Below, piece by piece: positions 1 through 5,529 of a stretch of DNA of 5,529 nt. Each line of letters begins with the position of its first letter. Position 1 is the first letter of the stretch. Location of the stretch: NCBI RefSeq assembly GCF_000250875.1, contig NZ_JH605015.1, positions 2,241 through 7,769 of the forward strand, in the 5' to 3' direction. The notes under the pieces were generated by a model. It was not told where the DNA came from, did not search any database, and saw only the letters and a program-made list of their open reading frames with translations. Made by a program: the position numbers and the translations under genes. Source of the stretch: Sutterella parvirubra YIT 11816. Lineage in GTDB: Bacteria > Pseudomonadota > Gammaproteobacteria > Burkholderiales > Burkholderiaceae_F.

Positions 1-2
1 TC

Positions 3-25
3 GAGGGCCGCTCTGCGCGGCCCTC
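3..25. terminator. GC-rich hairpin downstream of holB, possible terminator
   Basis: A perfect 9-bp inverted repeat (arms 3-11 and 17-25) encloses a 5-base loop. It sits about 50 bases past the holB stop codon, where the terminator of the minus-strand operon would be expected. Read on the minus strand, any U-tract would fall outside the window, so intrinsic termination in that direction cannot be confirmed. Read on the plus strand, the hairpin is followed by a T-rich but interrupted stretch, so it could instead end a convergent gene to the left. The stem is seen directly; its role is inferred. Confidence 0.5.
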
Positions 26-50
26 TTCCGTTTCGTTTCGTTCCGTTCCT
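26..50. repeat. Short pentamer tandem repeat (TTYCG)x5
   Basis: Five consecutive 5-base units follow the pattern ttccg, tttcg, tttcg, ttccg, ttcct, directly beside the hairpin at 3-25 and before the holB stop codon on the opposite strand. The units are imperfect and the array is only 25 bases long. It may be a simple low-complexity T-rich tail of the hairpin. No function is evident. Confidence 0.5.
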
Positions 51-74
51 TTGCGGGTGGGCTCTTCCAGCCGC

Positions 75-1148
75 TCACTTCGCCCCGCAGGCAGTGCGGT
101 AGGCGAGCAGAATCGCCTCCCAGACCTGCTTGGCGTTCAAGGGATGCTCCGCCGCGCGGCGCACCCCCAGGACCTTCGCGGAGAATTCCCAGAGCGACGC
201 TTCCGTCATCGTGGCGGCGACGGCTTGAAGCGCCGCCGCTTCGGTCGTGAAGTAGCGGGGTTCCACCCCGGCCTTCACGCGCAGAAGATCGTGCGTCCAG
301 CGCGCCAGGAGAAGCGCGACGGGCGGCGTCGTGAAGTCCGCGGAATGCGCGCGGACGATGTCGTCGGGCGTGAGGGCCTGGCCCTTCTTCAAGAGTTCGA
401 CGAGGGTCTTCTCAGCCTTGGGCGTCAGGCGGTCGGTCTGACCCTGACGGAGCGCCGCCAAGGGCGCGCCCCCCGCCATCGCGAGCGCCTCTTCGCCCGC
501 TTTGAGGCGCTTCTTCTTGAACCAGTCGAGCGCCTCGGCCTTCGTCGGCATCGGCACGCGCACCATGCGCGAGCGCGAGCGGATCGTGGGGAGCACCGCG
601 TCGACGTCTTCGGCGACCAGGATGAAGATCAGATCGGCGGGCGGCTCCTCCATCGATTTGAGGAGCGCCGCCGCGGCTTCCGCGCGGACCATGTCCGCGG
701 GGTAGACGAGCACCGCCCGGCGTCCGCCGCTGTGAGCCGACAACCCCAGGAAGTCCGCCAACGCGCGCACCTGATGGATGCGCACTTCGCGGGAGAGCTT
801 CTTCGTGGCGCTCGACCGTTCGTTCTCGGCGGGTTCGTACGGCAGTTCATGCTCCGCGGCCGCGGCTTCCGACAACACGAACTTCAAGTCCGGGTGCGTC
901 CCGGCGGAAGTGAGGCGGCAGCCCTGACAGCGCCCGCAGGCCGTCCCGTCCGGGTTGGGCGAGACGCACATGAGGCTCTCGGCAAAGGCCTTTCCCAATT
1001 CAAAGAGCCCGATCCCGGGCGCGCCGTGAATGAGGACGGCGTTCGGGAGGCGCGAGCGCATGGCGAGAAGTTCGCCGAAGGCTTCGCCGAGCCAGGGGTA
1101 AGGCGCCTTCTCCGTCGCCGACTTCAGAGCTGCTTCCGTCAGAGCCAT
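75..1148 (-). CDS. holB: DNA polymerase III subunit delta' (clamp loader)
   Basis: This 357-residue protein is the delta' subunit of the DNA polymerase III clamp loader, which with delta and the DnaX subunits opens and loads the sliding clamp. The N-terminal AAA+ domain has a degenerate Walker A region (GAPGIGLFE, residues 42-50) lacking the lysine, as expected because delta' does not hydrolyse ATP. Four cysteines (C61, C71, C74, C77), followed by GTHPD at 83-87, match the family's zinc-binding module. LLKSMEEPP (162-170) is the typical Walker B-side sensor segment. The usual SRC motif reads SRS here (191-193), keeping the arginine. A collar-like helical C-terminal domain follows. The ATG start overlaps the end of tmk by 10 bases and has a GAGGAG ribosome-binding site (1157-1162) 8 bases upstream, supporting both the start and coupling to tmk. 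The identity is well supported by motifs and by the tmk neighbour. Confidence 0.95.
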   Translation of the reverse strand: MALTEAALKSATEKAPYPWLGEAFGELLAMRSRLPNAVLIHGAPGIGLFELGKAFAESLMCVSPNPDGTACGRCQGCRLTSAGTHPDLKFVLSEAAAAEHELPYEPAENERSSATKKLSREVRIHQVRALADFLGLSAHSGGRRAVLVYPADMVRAEAAAALLKSMEEPPADLIFILVAEDVDAVLPTIRSRSRMVRVPMPTKAEALDWFKKKRLKAGEEALAMAGGAPLAALRQGQTDRLTPKAEKTLVELLKKGQALTPDDIVRAHSADFTTPPVALLLARWTHDLLRVKAGVEPRYFTTEAAALQAVAATMTEASLWEFSAKVLGVRRAAEHPLNAKQVWEAILLAYRTACGAK

Positions 1149-1750
1149 TTTGCGGTCTCCTCGAACATGCGCGCTTCGATCGCTTCGGGCGTGTCCGCGG
1201 CGTTGAGCACCACGAAGCGCTCGGGCTGACGCCGGGCGCGCTCAAGGTAGGCGTCCCGCACGCGGTGAAAGAACGCCGCCTTTTCGCGCTCGAACCGGTC
1301 GGCGGCTTCGCCGCGGTCCCCGCGGCGGGCTTCCGCAATCGCGGGGTCGATGTCGAAGAGAAAGGTCGCGTCGGGCTGGAAGCCCCCCAACGTCCACGCT
1401 TCGATCGCTTCGACCCGTTCGCCCGGGACGCCTTTGCCCCCGGCCTGGTACGCGTAGGTGGCGTCCGTGAAGCGGTCGGACAACACCCAAATCCCTTCCT
1501 CCAGCGCCGGCTTGATCACGCGCTCGACGTGTTCGGCGCGCGCGGCGAAAAAGAGCAGCGTCTCGGCGTCCACCCCCATGTCTTCCGAGAGCAGAAGCCC
1601 GCGGATCTTTTCACCCAGGGGCGTGCCGCCGGGTTCGCGCGTGCGCAGAGTCTTCACGCCCTTGGCGGCGAGATGGGCCTCCAGCGCGTTGATGCGCGAG
1701 GTCTTTCCCGCGCCGTCGATGCCTTCAAAGGTGAGAAAACGGCCTTGCAC
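1139..1750 (-). CDS. tmk: Thymidylate kinase (dTMP kinase)
   Basis: This 203-residue cytoplasmic enzyme phosphorylates dTMP to dTDP with ATP, the step joining de novo and salvage routes to dTTP. The P-loop FEGIDGAGKTS spans residues 8-18 (K16). REPGG (38-42) and the DRF motif (92-94, followed by Y99) match the dTMP-binding and catalytic signatures. The arginine-rich LID segment near 142-152 (R142, R143, R146), with no basic residue inside the P-loop, resembles the E. coli-type (type II) enzyme. Length is normal for the family. The start codon is GTG (1748-1750). A GGAGA ribosome-binding site (plus-strand 1757-1761) lies 6 bases upstream, and the nearest upstream ATG (1761-1763) is out of frame, so GTG is the likely start. 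The 3' end overlaps holB by 10 bases. The 114 bases up to mltG show no clear promoter, so cotranscription with mltG is plausible but unproven. Confidence 0.96.
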   Translation of the reverse strand: MQGRFLTFEGIDGAGKTSRINALEAHLAAKGVKTLRTREPGGTPLGEKIRGLLLSEDMGVDAETLLFFAARAEHVERVIKPALEEGIWVLSDRFTDATYAYQAGGKGVPGERVEAIEAWTLGGFQPDATFLFDIDPAIAEARRGDRGEAADRFEREKAAFFHRVRDAYLERARRQPERFVVLNAADTPEAIEARMFEETAKWL

Positions 1751-1864
1751 GCTCTGTCTCCATGGGTTGGGTCTGAGGGGTTGAGTGTTCTGGAATGGAA
1801 GAAGTCTACCGACCGGGCGCCCCGTATGGGTGACGCTGGATGGATGCGCCTCTTGCGGCGCACC
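1751..1864 (-). other. mltG-tmk intergenic gap, 114 bases
   Basis: This spacer separates the mltG stop codon from the tmk GTG start. It contains the tmk ribosome-binding site (1757-1761) and a 6-bp inverted repeat (1845-1850 with 1857-1862) just after the mltG stop. That hairpin has no following U-tract on the minus strand, so it is unlikely to be a full terminator, though it could protect an mRNA 3' end. I see no convincing -35/-10 pair for tmk; the best -10-like hexamer on the minus strand (TAGACT) lacks a -35 partner. Read-through from mltG is the simplest reading. Confidence 0.5.
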
Positions 1865-3406
1865 TTACTGAGCCCGCAGAGGCGCGTTCCCGTCCTTCGG
1901 CGCAGGGGCCGAGGGCGAGAACGGCGTCTGGCGCTTTTCCAGAATGAAGTGGCGCACCGCGCGGTTGTGGTCTTTGAGATTCGTTGTGAATTCGCTCGTG
2001 CCGTCCCCGCGCGAGACGAAGTAGAGGTAGCGCGTCTCGGCCGGATGCGCCGCGGCCTCGATGGAGGCAGGCGTGGGCATGCCGATCGGCGTCGGCGGGA
2101 GCCCCGTGATCCGGTACGTGTTGTAGGGCGTGAAGGTCTGAAGGTCCTTCTTCGTGATGTTCCCGTTGAAGCGCTCGCCCAAGCCGTAGATCACGGTCGG
2201 GTCGGTCTGAAGGGGCATCTTCACGGCGAGCCGGTTGTGAAAGACCGAGCTCACGAGGTGGCGGTCGCGCCGGATCCCGGACTCGCGCTCGATGATGGAG
2301 GCGAGGATCAGGAGTTCGTACGGGGTCTTCACCTGGGCGTTGGGCGACCTCGTCGTCCAGGCTTCATTCAGAAGCCGCTTCTGGCGCTCGACCGCGCGGC
2401 GGAGCACCATCAGATCCGACGTACCCGACCCGTAGCGGTACGTCTCCGGCGCGATGAAGCCTTCGATCGAAGGATAGGCCTCAAGACCCAGCGCCTTTCG
2501 GAGTTCTTCGTCCGAGAGCTTCGTGCTTTCGGGCTTCAGGTTCACGGCGTCGGCCAAGAGTTGCCGGACGGTCCAGATCGGCACGCCGTCCGGAATGCGG
2601 ACCTGTTGGTCGATCAGGGGGCCTTCGGCCAGCCGGTCCAAAATCGCCGAGACCGGGCGGTTTGCTTCAAAGCGGTAGAGCCCGGCGTGCACGCGGCTCA
2701 AACCCCGGTCGTGGAGCCTCGCGGCGGCGCGAAGTTCCAAGGGCGTGACGTCGAGCCCCGACGCGACGATCCGGTTCATGATCCGCTGCGCCGTGTCGCC
2801 TTCTTCGACGAAGACGTCGACCGTGGGTTCTCCGGACGCGATCGCGACGGGGCGCGAGAAGAGGTCCCAACGGATGAGCGCGGCGCCGATCAGCACCGCG
2901 AGCGTGACGATCAAAAGTGCGATCCCGCCCCATTTGGCGCTCCTGCGGATGACGAAGCGGCGGTTCCCCGCGACGGCTTCGTCCGCCTTGTCGCCGAGGG
3001 CCTGCGCGGGTTCGGCTTCGTTCCTCTCCGGGGATTCGGCGGGCTCCGGTTTGTCGGCGCCCTCGGAAGATTCGGACGGAGAGGACGATTCGGCGTCTTC
3101 GCTCTTTTCTTCCGCATCGGCCTCTTCCGTCGACGCGGACGCTTCCGCTTCCCCGGCCTTGCCTTCAGACGCCTCTTCAGAAGACGCTTCGGTCTTCTCT
3201 TCGGGCGCGTCCCCGGAAGCCTCGGGGGCATCCTCCGGTTTCTTCGGATCCTTCTCTTCCTTCGATTCAGGCGCCTCCCCCGCGGGCGCGGCGTCGTCGG
3301 CGCGCGGCGTTTCGGGCGCGGGCGGTTCCGTCCCGGGCGTCTGCTCGGGAGCGTCCTGGGGCGTCCCGACGGCGGCGGTCGGGTCGTTGTCCTTGGGTTG
3401 GGCCAT
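1865..3406 (-). CDS. mltG: Endolytic murein transglycosylase MltG with acidic N-terminal extension
   Basis: This 513-residue inner-membrane lytic transglycosylase of the YceG/MltG family cleaves nascent glycan strands internally and helps set their length. Residues 1-150 form a low-complexity, probably cytoplasmic tail rich in Glu, Ala, Pro and Ser. By hand count, residues 1-140 hold about 42 acidic and 12 basic residues and no aromatics. A basic patch (RRFVIRRSAK, 149-158) precedes one membrane helix (about 159-178), giving an N-in topology. A LysM-like subdomain (about 195-262) and the catalytic domain follow. LASIIERES (368-376) carries E373, aligned with the proposed catalytic glutamate of E. 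coli MltG. LQTDPTVIYGLG (399-410) and TGLPPTPIGMP (434-444) are further family signatures. E. coli MltG is about 340 residues, and the extension accounts for most of the difference. The ATG has a moderate GGAAAAG ribosome-binding site (3411-3417). The gene diverges from ygfZ and heads the cluster with tmk and holB. Confidence 0.95.
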   Translation of the reverse strand: MAQPKDNDPTAAVGTPQDAPEQTPGTEPPAPETPRADDAAPAGEAPESKEEKDPKKPEDAPEASGDAPEEKTEASSEEASEGKAGEAEASASTEEADAEEKSEDAESSSPSESSEGADKPEPAESPERNEAEPAQALGDKADEAVAGNRRFVIRRSAKWGGIALLIVTLAVLIGAALIRWDLFSRPVAIASGEPTVDVFVEEGDTAQRIMNRIVASGLDVTPLELRAAARLHDRGLSRVHAGLYRFEANRPVSAILDRLAEGPLIDQQVRIPDGVPIWTVRQLLADAVNLKPESTKLSDEELRKALGLEAYPSIEGFIAPETYRYGSGTSDLMVLRRAVERQKRLLNEAWTTRSPNAQVKTPYELLILASIIERESGIRRDRHLVSSVFHNRLAVKMPLQTDPTVIYGLGERFNGNITKKDLQTFTPYNTYRITGLPPTPIGMPTPASIEAAAHPAETRYLYFVSRGDGTSEFTTNLKDHNRAVRHFILEKRQTPFSPSAPAPKDGNAPLRAQ

Positions 3407-3555
3407 GAATCTTTTCCGGGGATGTGTTTCTTATCGGACGAAGAGTTTAGCGCATGGGCGGTCCGCATCCGTTATCCTTTACGAACCGCGCTCGGAAACC
3501 TCCCCCGGGACGCCCCGCGTCCGACTTTCCCGAGCCCCTCAAGAGGAACCGAACA
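3407..3555. promoter_or_regulatory. Divergent mltG/ygfZ control region
   Basis: These 149 bases lie between two genes transcribed away from each other, so they should contain promoters for both. The stretch 3407-3480 is noticeably more AT-rich than the flanking coding DNA. Candidate -10 hexamers are TATCCT (3473-3478) on the plus strand and TAAACT or GATAAG on the minus strand within 3430-3450, each only 4/6 to consensus and without a good -35. A short imperfect dyad, GCGG-T-CCGC (3458-3466), lies near the centre. The role is inferred from gene orientation; no promoter can be fixed from sequence alone. Confidence 0.45.
3541..3548 (+). promoter_or_regulatory. Ribosome-binding site deciding the ygfZ start
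   Basis: AAGAGGAA contains a strong Shine-Dalgarno core (AGAGGA), ending about 8 bases before the ATG at 3556. It selects that start over the in-frame upstream codon at 3454, which would add 34 residues with no family-like character. It also selects against the next in-frame ATG at 3601. Confidence 0.8.
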
Positions 3556-4434
3556 ATGACCTCCACCAACGCTCTCCCCCGCCGCGCCCGCGTCGCCGAC
3601 ATGACGCTTCTGCGCGTCGAAGGCAAAGACGCCGTGCGTTTTCTCCACGGCCAGTTCACCAACCGCATCGAAGGTCTCCGGGACCGCGTCGTCTCCGCCG
3701 GGTACTGCTCCCCGAAGGGGCGCCTTCTCGCCGTGCTGCGCGCCTGGATGGCCGCGGACGGCGCCGTGATGCTGCTTCTGCCGACCTCGCGCGCCGCGGG
3801 GTTTCTGAAGCGCATGCGCATGTACGTCCTCCGCGACGACGTGACCTTCACGGACGTGACGGCCGACTTCACGCTCACGCTTGAACTCGGCGCGGCCGAC
3901 GCGCCCGCCGCGGGTGAAGCCGCCCGCCGTGAGGACGCCGTGCTTCTGGACCTTCAGCCGACGAACGCCGTCGAGGGCTTCATCGAAGCGGGCACCCGCA
4001 CGCTCGTGGTCGGCCCCAAGACGGAGGACGCCGCGGAGGCGCTCCCGTTCGACCTCTGGCGCGTCTCGGAAATCGCCGCCGGCGTGCCGCAGGTCTTCGA
4101 ATCCACGATGGAAGCGTTCGTGCCGCAGCAGATCAACCTCGAACTCGTGGGCGGCGTCGTCTTCAACAAGGGCTGCTACCCCGGCCAGGAAGTGGTCTCG
4201 CGCCTGCAGCACATCGGCGAGACGCCGCGCCGCGGCGCGATCGTGATGCTCGCGACGGCGGAAGCCCCCGCGCCCGGCACGCTCCTTGAAGCCGCCGACG
4301 CCGTCGTGGTCGACGCCGTCTCGAACGGGAAGGAAACGCTCGCCTTCGTCTGCGCGAAGGTGGCCGGGATCCCCGAAGGCGCCGCGAAGACGCTCCCGCT
4401 TCCCTACGAAATCAGGAACGTCCTGAAGGGCTGA
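3556..4434 (+). CDS. ygfZ: Folate-binding protein YgfZ (iron-sulfur cluster maintenance)
   Basis: This 292-residue protein belongs to the YgfZ/GcvT-like family (IBA57 in mitochondria). From work on E. coli YgfZ, it binds tetrahydrofolate and supports assembly or repair of iron-sulfur clusters in certain enzymes, including the radical-SAM enzyme MiaB. The N-terminal GcvT-like fold starts with LLRVEGKDAVRFLHGQFTN (18-36) and continues with SPKGRLLA (52-59). The family signature KGCYPGQE occurs at 205-212, with C207 matching the key cysteine C228 of E. coli YgfZ. It is preceded by FVPQQINLELVGGVVFN (188-204), the usual run-in. Length is somewhat below the 326 residues of the E. coli protein, but no core motif is missing. 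It diverges from mltG, an arrangement known from Burkholderiales. A terminator at 4503-4541 probably ends its transcript. Confidence 0.93.
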   Translation: MTSTNALPRRARVADMTLLRVEGKDAVRFLHGQFTNRIEGLRDRVVSAGYCSPKGRLLAVLRAWMAADGAVMLLLPTSRAAGFLKRMRMYVLRDDVTFTDVTADFTLTLELGAADAPAAGEAARREDAVLLDLQPTNAVEGFIEAGTRTLVVGPKTEDAAEALPFDLWRVSEIAAGVPQVFESTMEAFVPQQINLELVGGVVFNKGCYPGQEVVSRLQHIGETPRRGAIVMLATAEAPAPGTLLEAADAVVVDAVSNGKETLAFVCAKVAGIPEGAAKTLPLPYEIRNVLKG

Positions 4435-4448
4435 GTTCCCCGGGACGT

Positions 4449-4483
4449 GATCCGCGGGTCAGCGAAATCCGACCCGCCGGATC
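4449..4483. repeat. Imperfect inverted repeat (hairpin) after ygfZ
   Basis: Arm 4449-4460 (gatccgcgggtc) pairs over 12 bp with 4471-4483, with one bulged C, around a 10-base loop. No U-tract follows; TATAAT comes directly after. It could stabilise the ygfZ mRNA 3' end, assist the terminator downstream, or act as a binding site over the promoter-like element. The pairing is seen directly; the function is unknown. Confidence 0.55.
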
Positions 4484-4489
4484 TATAAT
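4484..4489 (+). promoter_or_regulatory. Perfect TATAAT, candidate -10 box for the transporter gene
   Basis: TATAAT at 4484-4489 matches the sigma-70 -10 consensus exactly in otherwise GC-rich DNA. The -35 position (about 4460-4467, around agcgaa) is poor and lies in the loop of the preceding hairpin, and there is no TG extension. Transcription from here would start near 4496 and run straight into the terminator hairpin at 4503-4541. The region 4541-4593 has no alternative promoter-like sequence. It may be a real, activator-dependent promoter or chance. Confidence 0.4.
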
Positions 4490-4502
4490 CAGTCGCCTGA
4501 CG

Positions 4503-4541
4503 AAAAGAGGCCGCTTTCCCTTCCGGAATCGGCCTCTTTTT
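4503..4541 (+). terminator. Rho-independent terminator after ygfZ
   Basis: An 11-bp perfect stem (AAAAGAGGCCG at 4503-4513 with CGGCCTCTTTT at 4530-4540) has a 16-base loop and ends in a run of five T (4537-4541). The A-rich 5' side means it could also terminate in the minus direction. It lies 68 bases past the ygfZ stop codon and 52 bases before the transporter ATG. It overlaps the in-frame TTG at 4540, which argues against that TTG as the transporter start. Confidence 0.85.
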
Positions 4542-4593
4542 GCGAACCAAGAAAACGACCGATCCCCTCGCCCCCGACCACGAGACCCGCGCC

Positions 4594-5499
4594 ATGTTCA
4601 AGCAATCCCTCTGGGCCCTCGCCGCCGCCTTCCTCTTTTCCCTGATGGCGGCCTTCGTGAAGCTCTGCAGCGGCCAGCTGGGTACGCTCGAACTCGTCTT
4701 CTACCGCTCGATCTTCGGCGTGCTCTCGATCGGGCTCTTCGTCTGGCGGCAGCACCTCCCGATCCGGACCCCGCACATCTGGGGGCACGTGAAGCGCTCG
4801 GTCCTCGGCACGCTCTCCGTCGCGCTCTGGTTCTGGACCCTGGGGAAGCTTCCCTTCGGCACCAACATGACGCTCATCTACACGACGCCGCTCTTCATGG
4901 CGGTGAACTTCATCGTGCTCGCGTGGATGCGCCGTGAACAAGCTCCTTGGGCGCTCATCCTCGCGATCGTCGCGGGCTTCGCCGGGATCACGATCGTGCT
5001 GCAGCCGAGCTTCCACTCGGAAGACCTCATCCCCGCGCTCGTCTGCTTGTCGGTCTCCTTGGTCGACCTTCTCGTCTACTGGCAGATGAAGGAGTTGGGC
5101 GACCTCAACGAACCCTCCTGGCGCATCGTCTTCTACTTCACCGTCTTCGGGACGCTCTTCGGGCTCGTGGGCTCCTACGTCGTCGGGGACGGCATGCACA
5201 TGCCCGACCTCATGGGCTGGCTCGGGATCCTCGGAATGGGCGCCTGCGCGACCCTCGGGCAGATCTGCACGACGCGCTCGTACGCGTACGGGAACATGCT
5301 CCTTTCCTCGTGCCTCGGCTTTTCCGCCATTCCGATTTCCGCCGTCATCAGCTTCTTCCTCTTCGGCGAGACCGTGAGCGCCGTCGCCCTGGTCGGCATG
5401 TCCCTCATCATCGCCTCCGGCATGACCGCCTCCGTCACGACTAAGCGCGCCGAAGCGGCGCAGGCCGCGAAGAAGAAGGCGGAGGCGGCGGGAGCGTAA
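4594..5499 (+). CDS. DMT-superfamily (EamA-type) transporter
   Basis: This 301-residue integral membrane protein has about ten hydrophobic helices, roughly at 5-25, 33-51, 68-86, 90-111, 118-136, 145-163, 178-197, 207-225, 238-257 and 263-281. That is the two-times-five EamA repeat layout of drug/metabolite transporters. Typical features are ELVFYRSIFG (33-42) in helix 2, TTPLFMAV (97-104) in helix 4, GFAGITIVLQP (128-138) in helix 5 and the late FLFGETVSAVALVGMSLIIAS (255-275). The tail after 282 is Lys/Ala-rich and cytoplasmic. Relatives export metabolites, amino acids or drugs, or import some compounds; the substrate cannot be assigned here. I chose ATG 4594 because the upstream TTG (4540) lies inside a terminator and the extra 18 residues are polar. 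The ribosome-binding site is weak (GAGA, 4582-4585). The gene is separated from ygfZ by a terminator, so it is probably a separate unit. Confidence 0.9.
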   Translation: MFKQSLWALAAAFLFSLMAAFVKLCSGQLGTLELVFYRSIFGVLSIGLFVWRQHLPIRTPHIWGHVKRSVLGTLSVALWFWTLGKLPFGTNMTLIYTTPLFMAVNFIVLAWMRREQAPWALILAIVAGFAGITIVLQPSFHSEDLIPALVCLSVSLVDLLVYWQMKELGDLNEPSWRIVFYFTVFGTLFGLVGSYVVGDGMHMPDLMGWLGILGMGACATLGQICTTRSYAYGNMLLSSCLGFSAIPISAVISFFLFGETVSAVALVGMSLIIASGMTASVTTKRAEAAQAAKKKAEAAGA

Positions 5500-5516
5500 G
5501 CCGTCGGCACGGCCTT
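5498..5516 (+). terminator. Small hairpin after the transporter gene, incomplete evidence
   Basis: GCCGT (5500-5504) pairs with ACGGC (5509-5513) around a 4-base loop. Flanking AAG and CTT extend it if one C is bulged. It overlaps the stop codon. Only 13 bases follow before the window ends, and they contain no T-run, so it is at best a weak terminator candidate. Confidence 0.25.
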
Positions 5517-5529
5517 CAGAATTCAGATA

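Noticed and set aside
51..1229. 392-codon plus-strand reading frame opposite holB
   Set aside because: It is an Arg-rich shadow frame of a well-supported gene and shows no recognisable domain.
1845..1862. Six-bp hairpin after mltG as a terminator
   Set aside because: The stem is short and no U-tract follows on the minus strand.
3458..3466. Short dyad in the divergent region as an operator
   Set aside because: Four-base arms around one base are expected by chance in GC-rich DNA, and no second copy is visible.
3454..3555. Upstream in-frame start for ygfZ
   Set aside because: The added Pro/Arg-rich residues do not resemble the family, and a strong ribosome-binding site sits directly ahead of ATG 3556.
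1265..3559. Stop-free 764-codon plus-strand reading frame opposite tmk and mltG
   Set aside because: It is antisense to two confidently identified genes. Its Arg/Gly/Phe-rich product is what results from reading the complement of GC-rich and Glu-rich codons, and no family motif or ribosome-binding site supports it.
3472..4212. 246-codon minus-strand reading frame opposite ygfZ
   Set aside because: It covers the conserved ygfZ coding region in antisense, and its composition (His/Arg/Gly/Glu-rich) is typical of a GC-driven spurious frame.
4540..4593. Upstream TTG start adding 18 residues to the transporter
   Set aside because: The TTG lies in the U-tract of a strong terminator, and the added residues are polar and precede a normal EamA N-terminal helix that begins right after ATG 4594.
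4489..5199. 236-codon minus-strand reading frame opposite the transporter
   Set aside because: Its highly charged Glu/Arg/Asp/His composition is the mirror of membrane-protein codons. It has no motif or initiation signal.
1..5529. Mobile elements, CRISPR arrays, tRNA/rRNA genes or a novel multi-gene system
   Set aside because: No transposase, integrase, regularly spaced repeats or tRNA-like cloverleaf was seen. All five genes belong to known families in a conserved housekeeping order.

Overview
This is a high-GC bacterial chromosomal window holding five complete protein-coding genes. They form a housekeeping locus plus one membrane transporter. The left arm, on the minus strand, reads mltG, tmk, holB. 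ygfZ diverges from mltG on the plus strand and is followed by a drug/metabolite-superfamily (EamA) transporter. From established knowledge, mltG-tmk-holB is a conserved proteobacterial cluster, and a divergent ygfZ next to it is typical of Betaproteobacteria, especially Burkholderiales. I therefore infer a Burkholderiales-type organism. A Sutterellaceae-like gut member is possible, but nothing here proves family or genus.

Layout. Bases 1-74 lie downstream of holB and carry a GC-rich hairpin and a short pentamer repeat. Bases 75-1148 are holB (clamp-loader delta'), which overlaps tmk (1139-1750, GTG start) by 10 bases, suggesting translational coupling. A 114-base gap without a clear promoter or terminator separates tmk from mltG (1865-3406). 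This MltG carries a strongly acidic N-terminal extension of about 150 residues. Bases 3407-3555 are the divergent control region. Bases 3556-4434 are ygfZ with a good ribosome-binding site. Bases 4435-4593 hold two hairpins, the second a classic terminator, with a perfect TATAAT between them. Bases 4594-5499 are the transporter. No stretch longer than 300 bases lacks a gene.

How the genes relate. Tmk makes dTDP for DNA synthesis, HolB is part of the replicase clamp loader, and MltG cuts nascent peptidoglycan strands in the inner membrane. The minus-strand cluster thus combines replication with envelope growth. YgfZ supports iron-sulfur cluster enzymes. The transporter's substrate cannot be read from the sequence.

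I looked for a new system and did not find one. There are no mobile elements, CRISPR arrays, RNA genes or defence genes. The points most worth a second look are the promoter/terminator arrangement ahead of the transporter and the acidic extension of MltG. Both are modest and may be lineage-typical.
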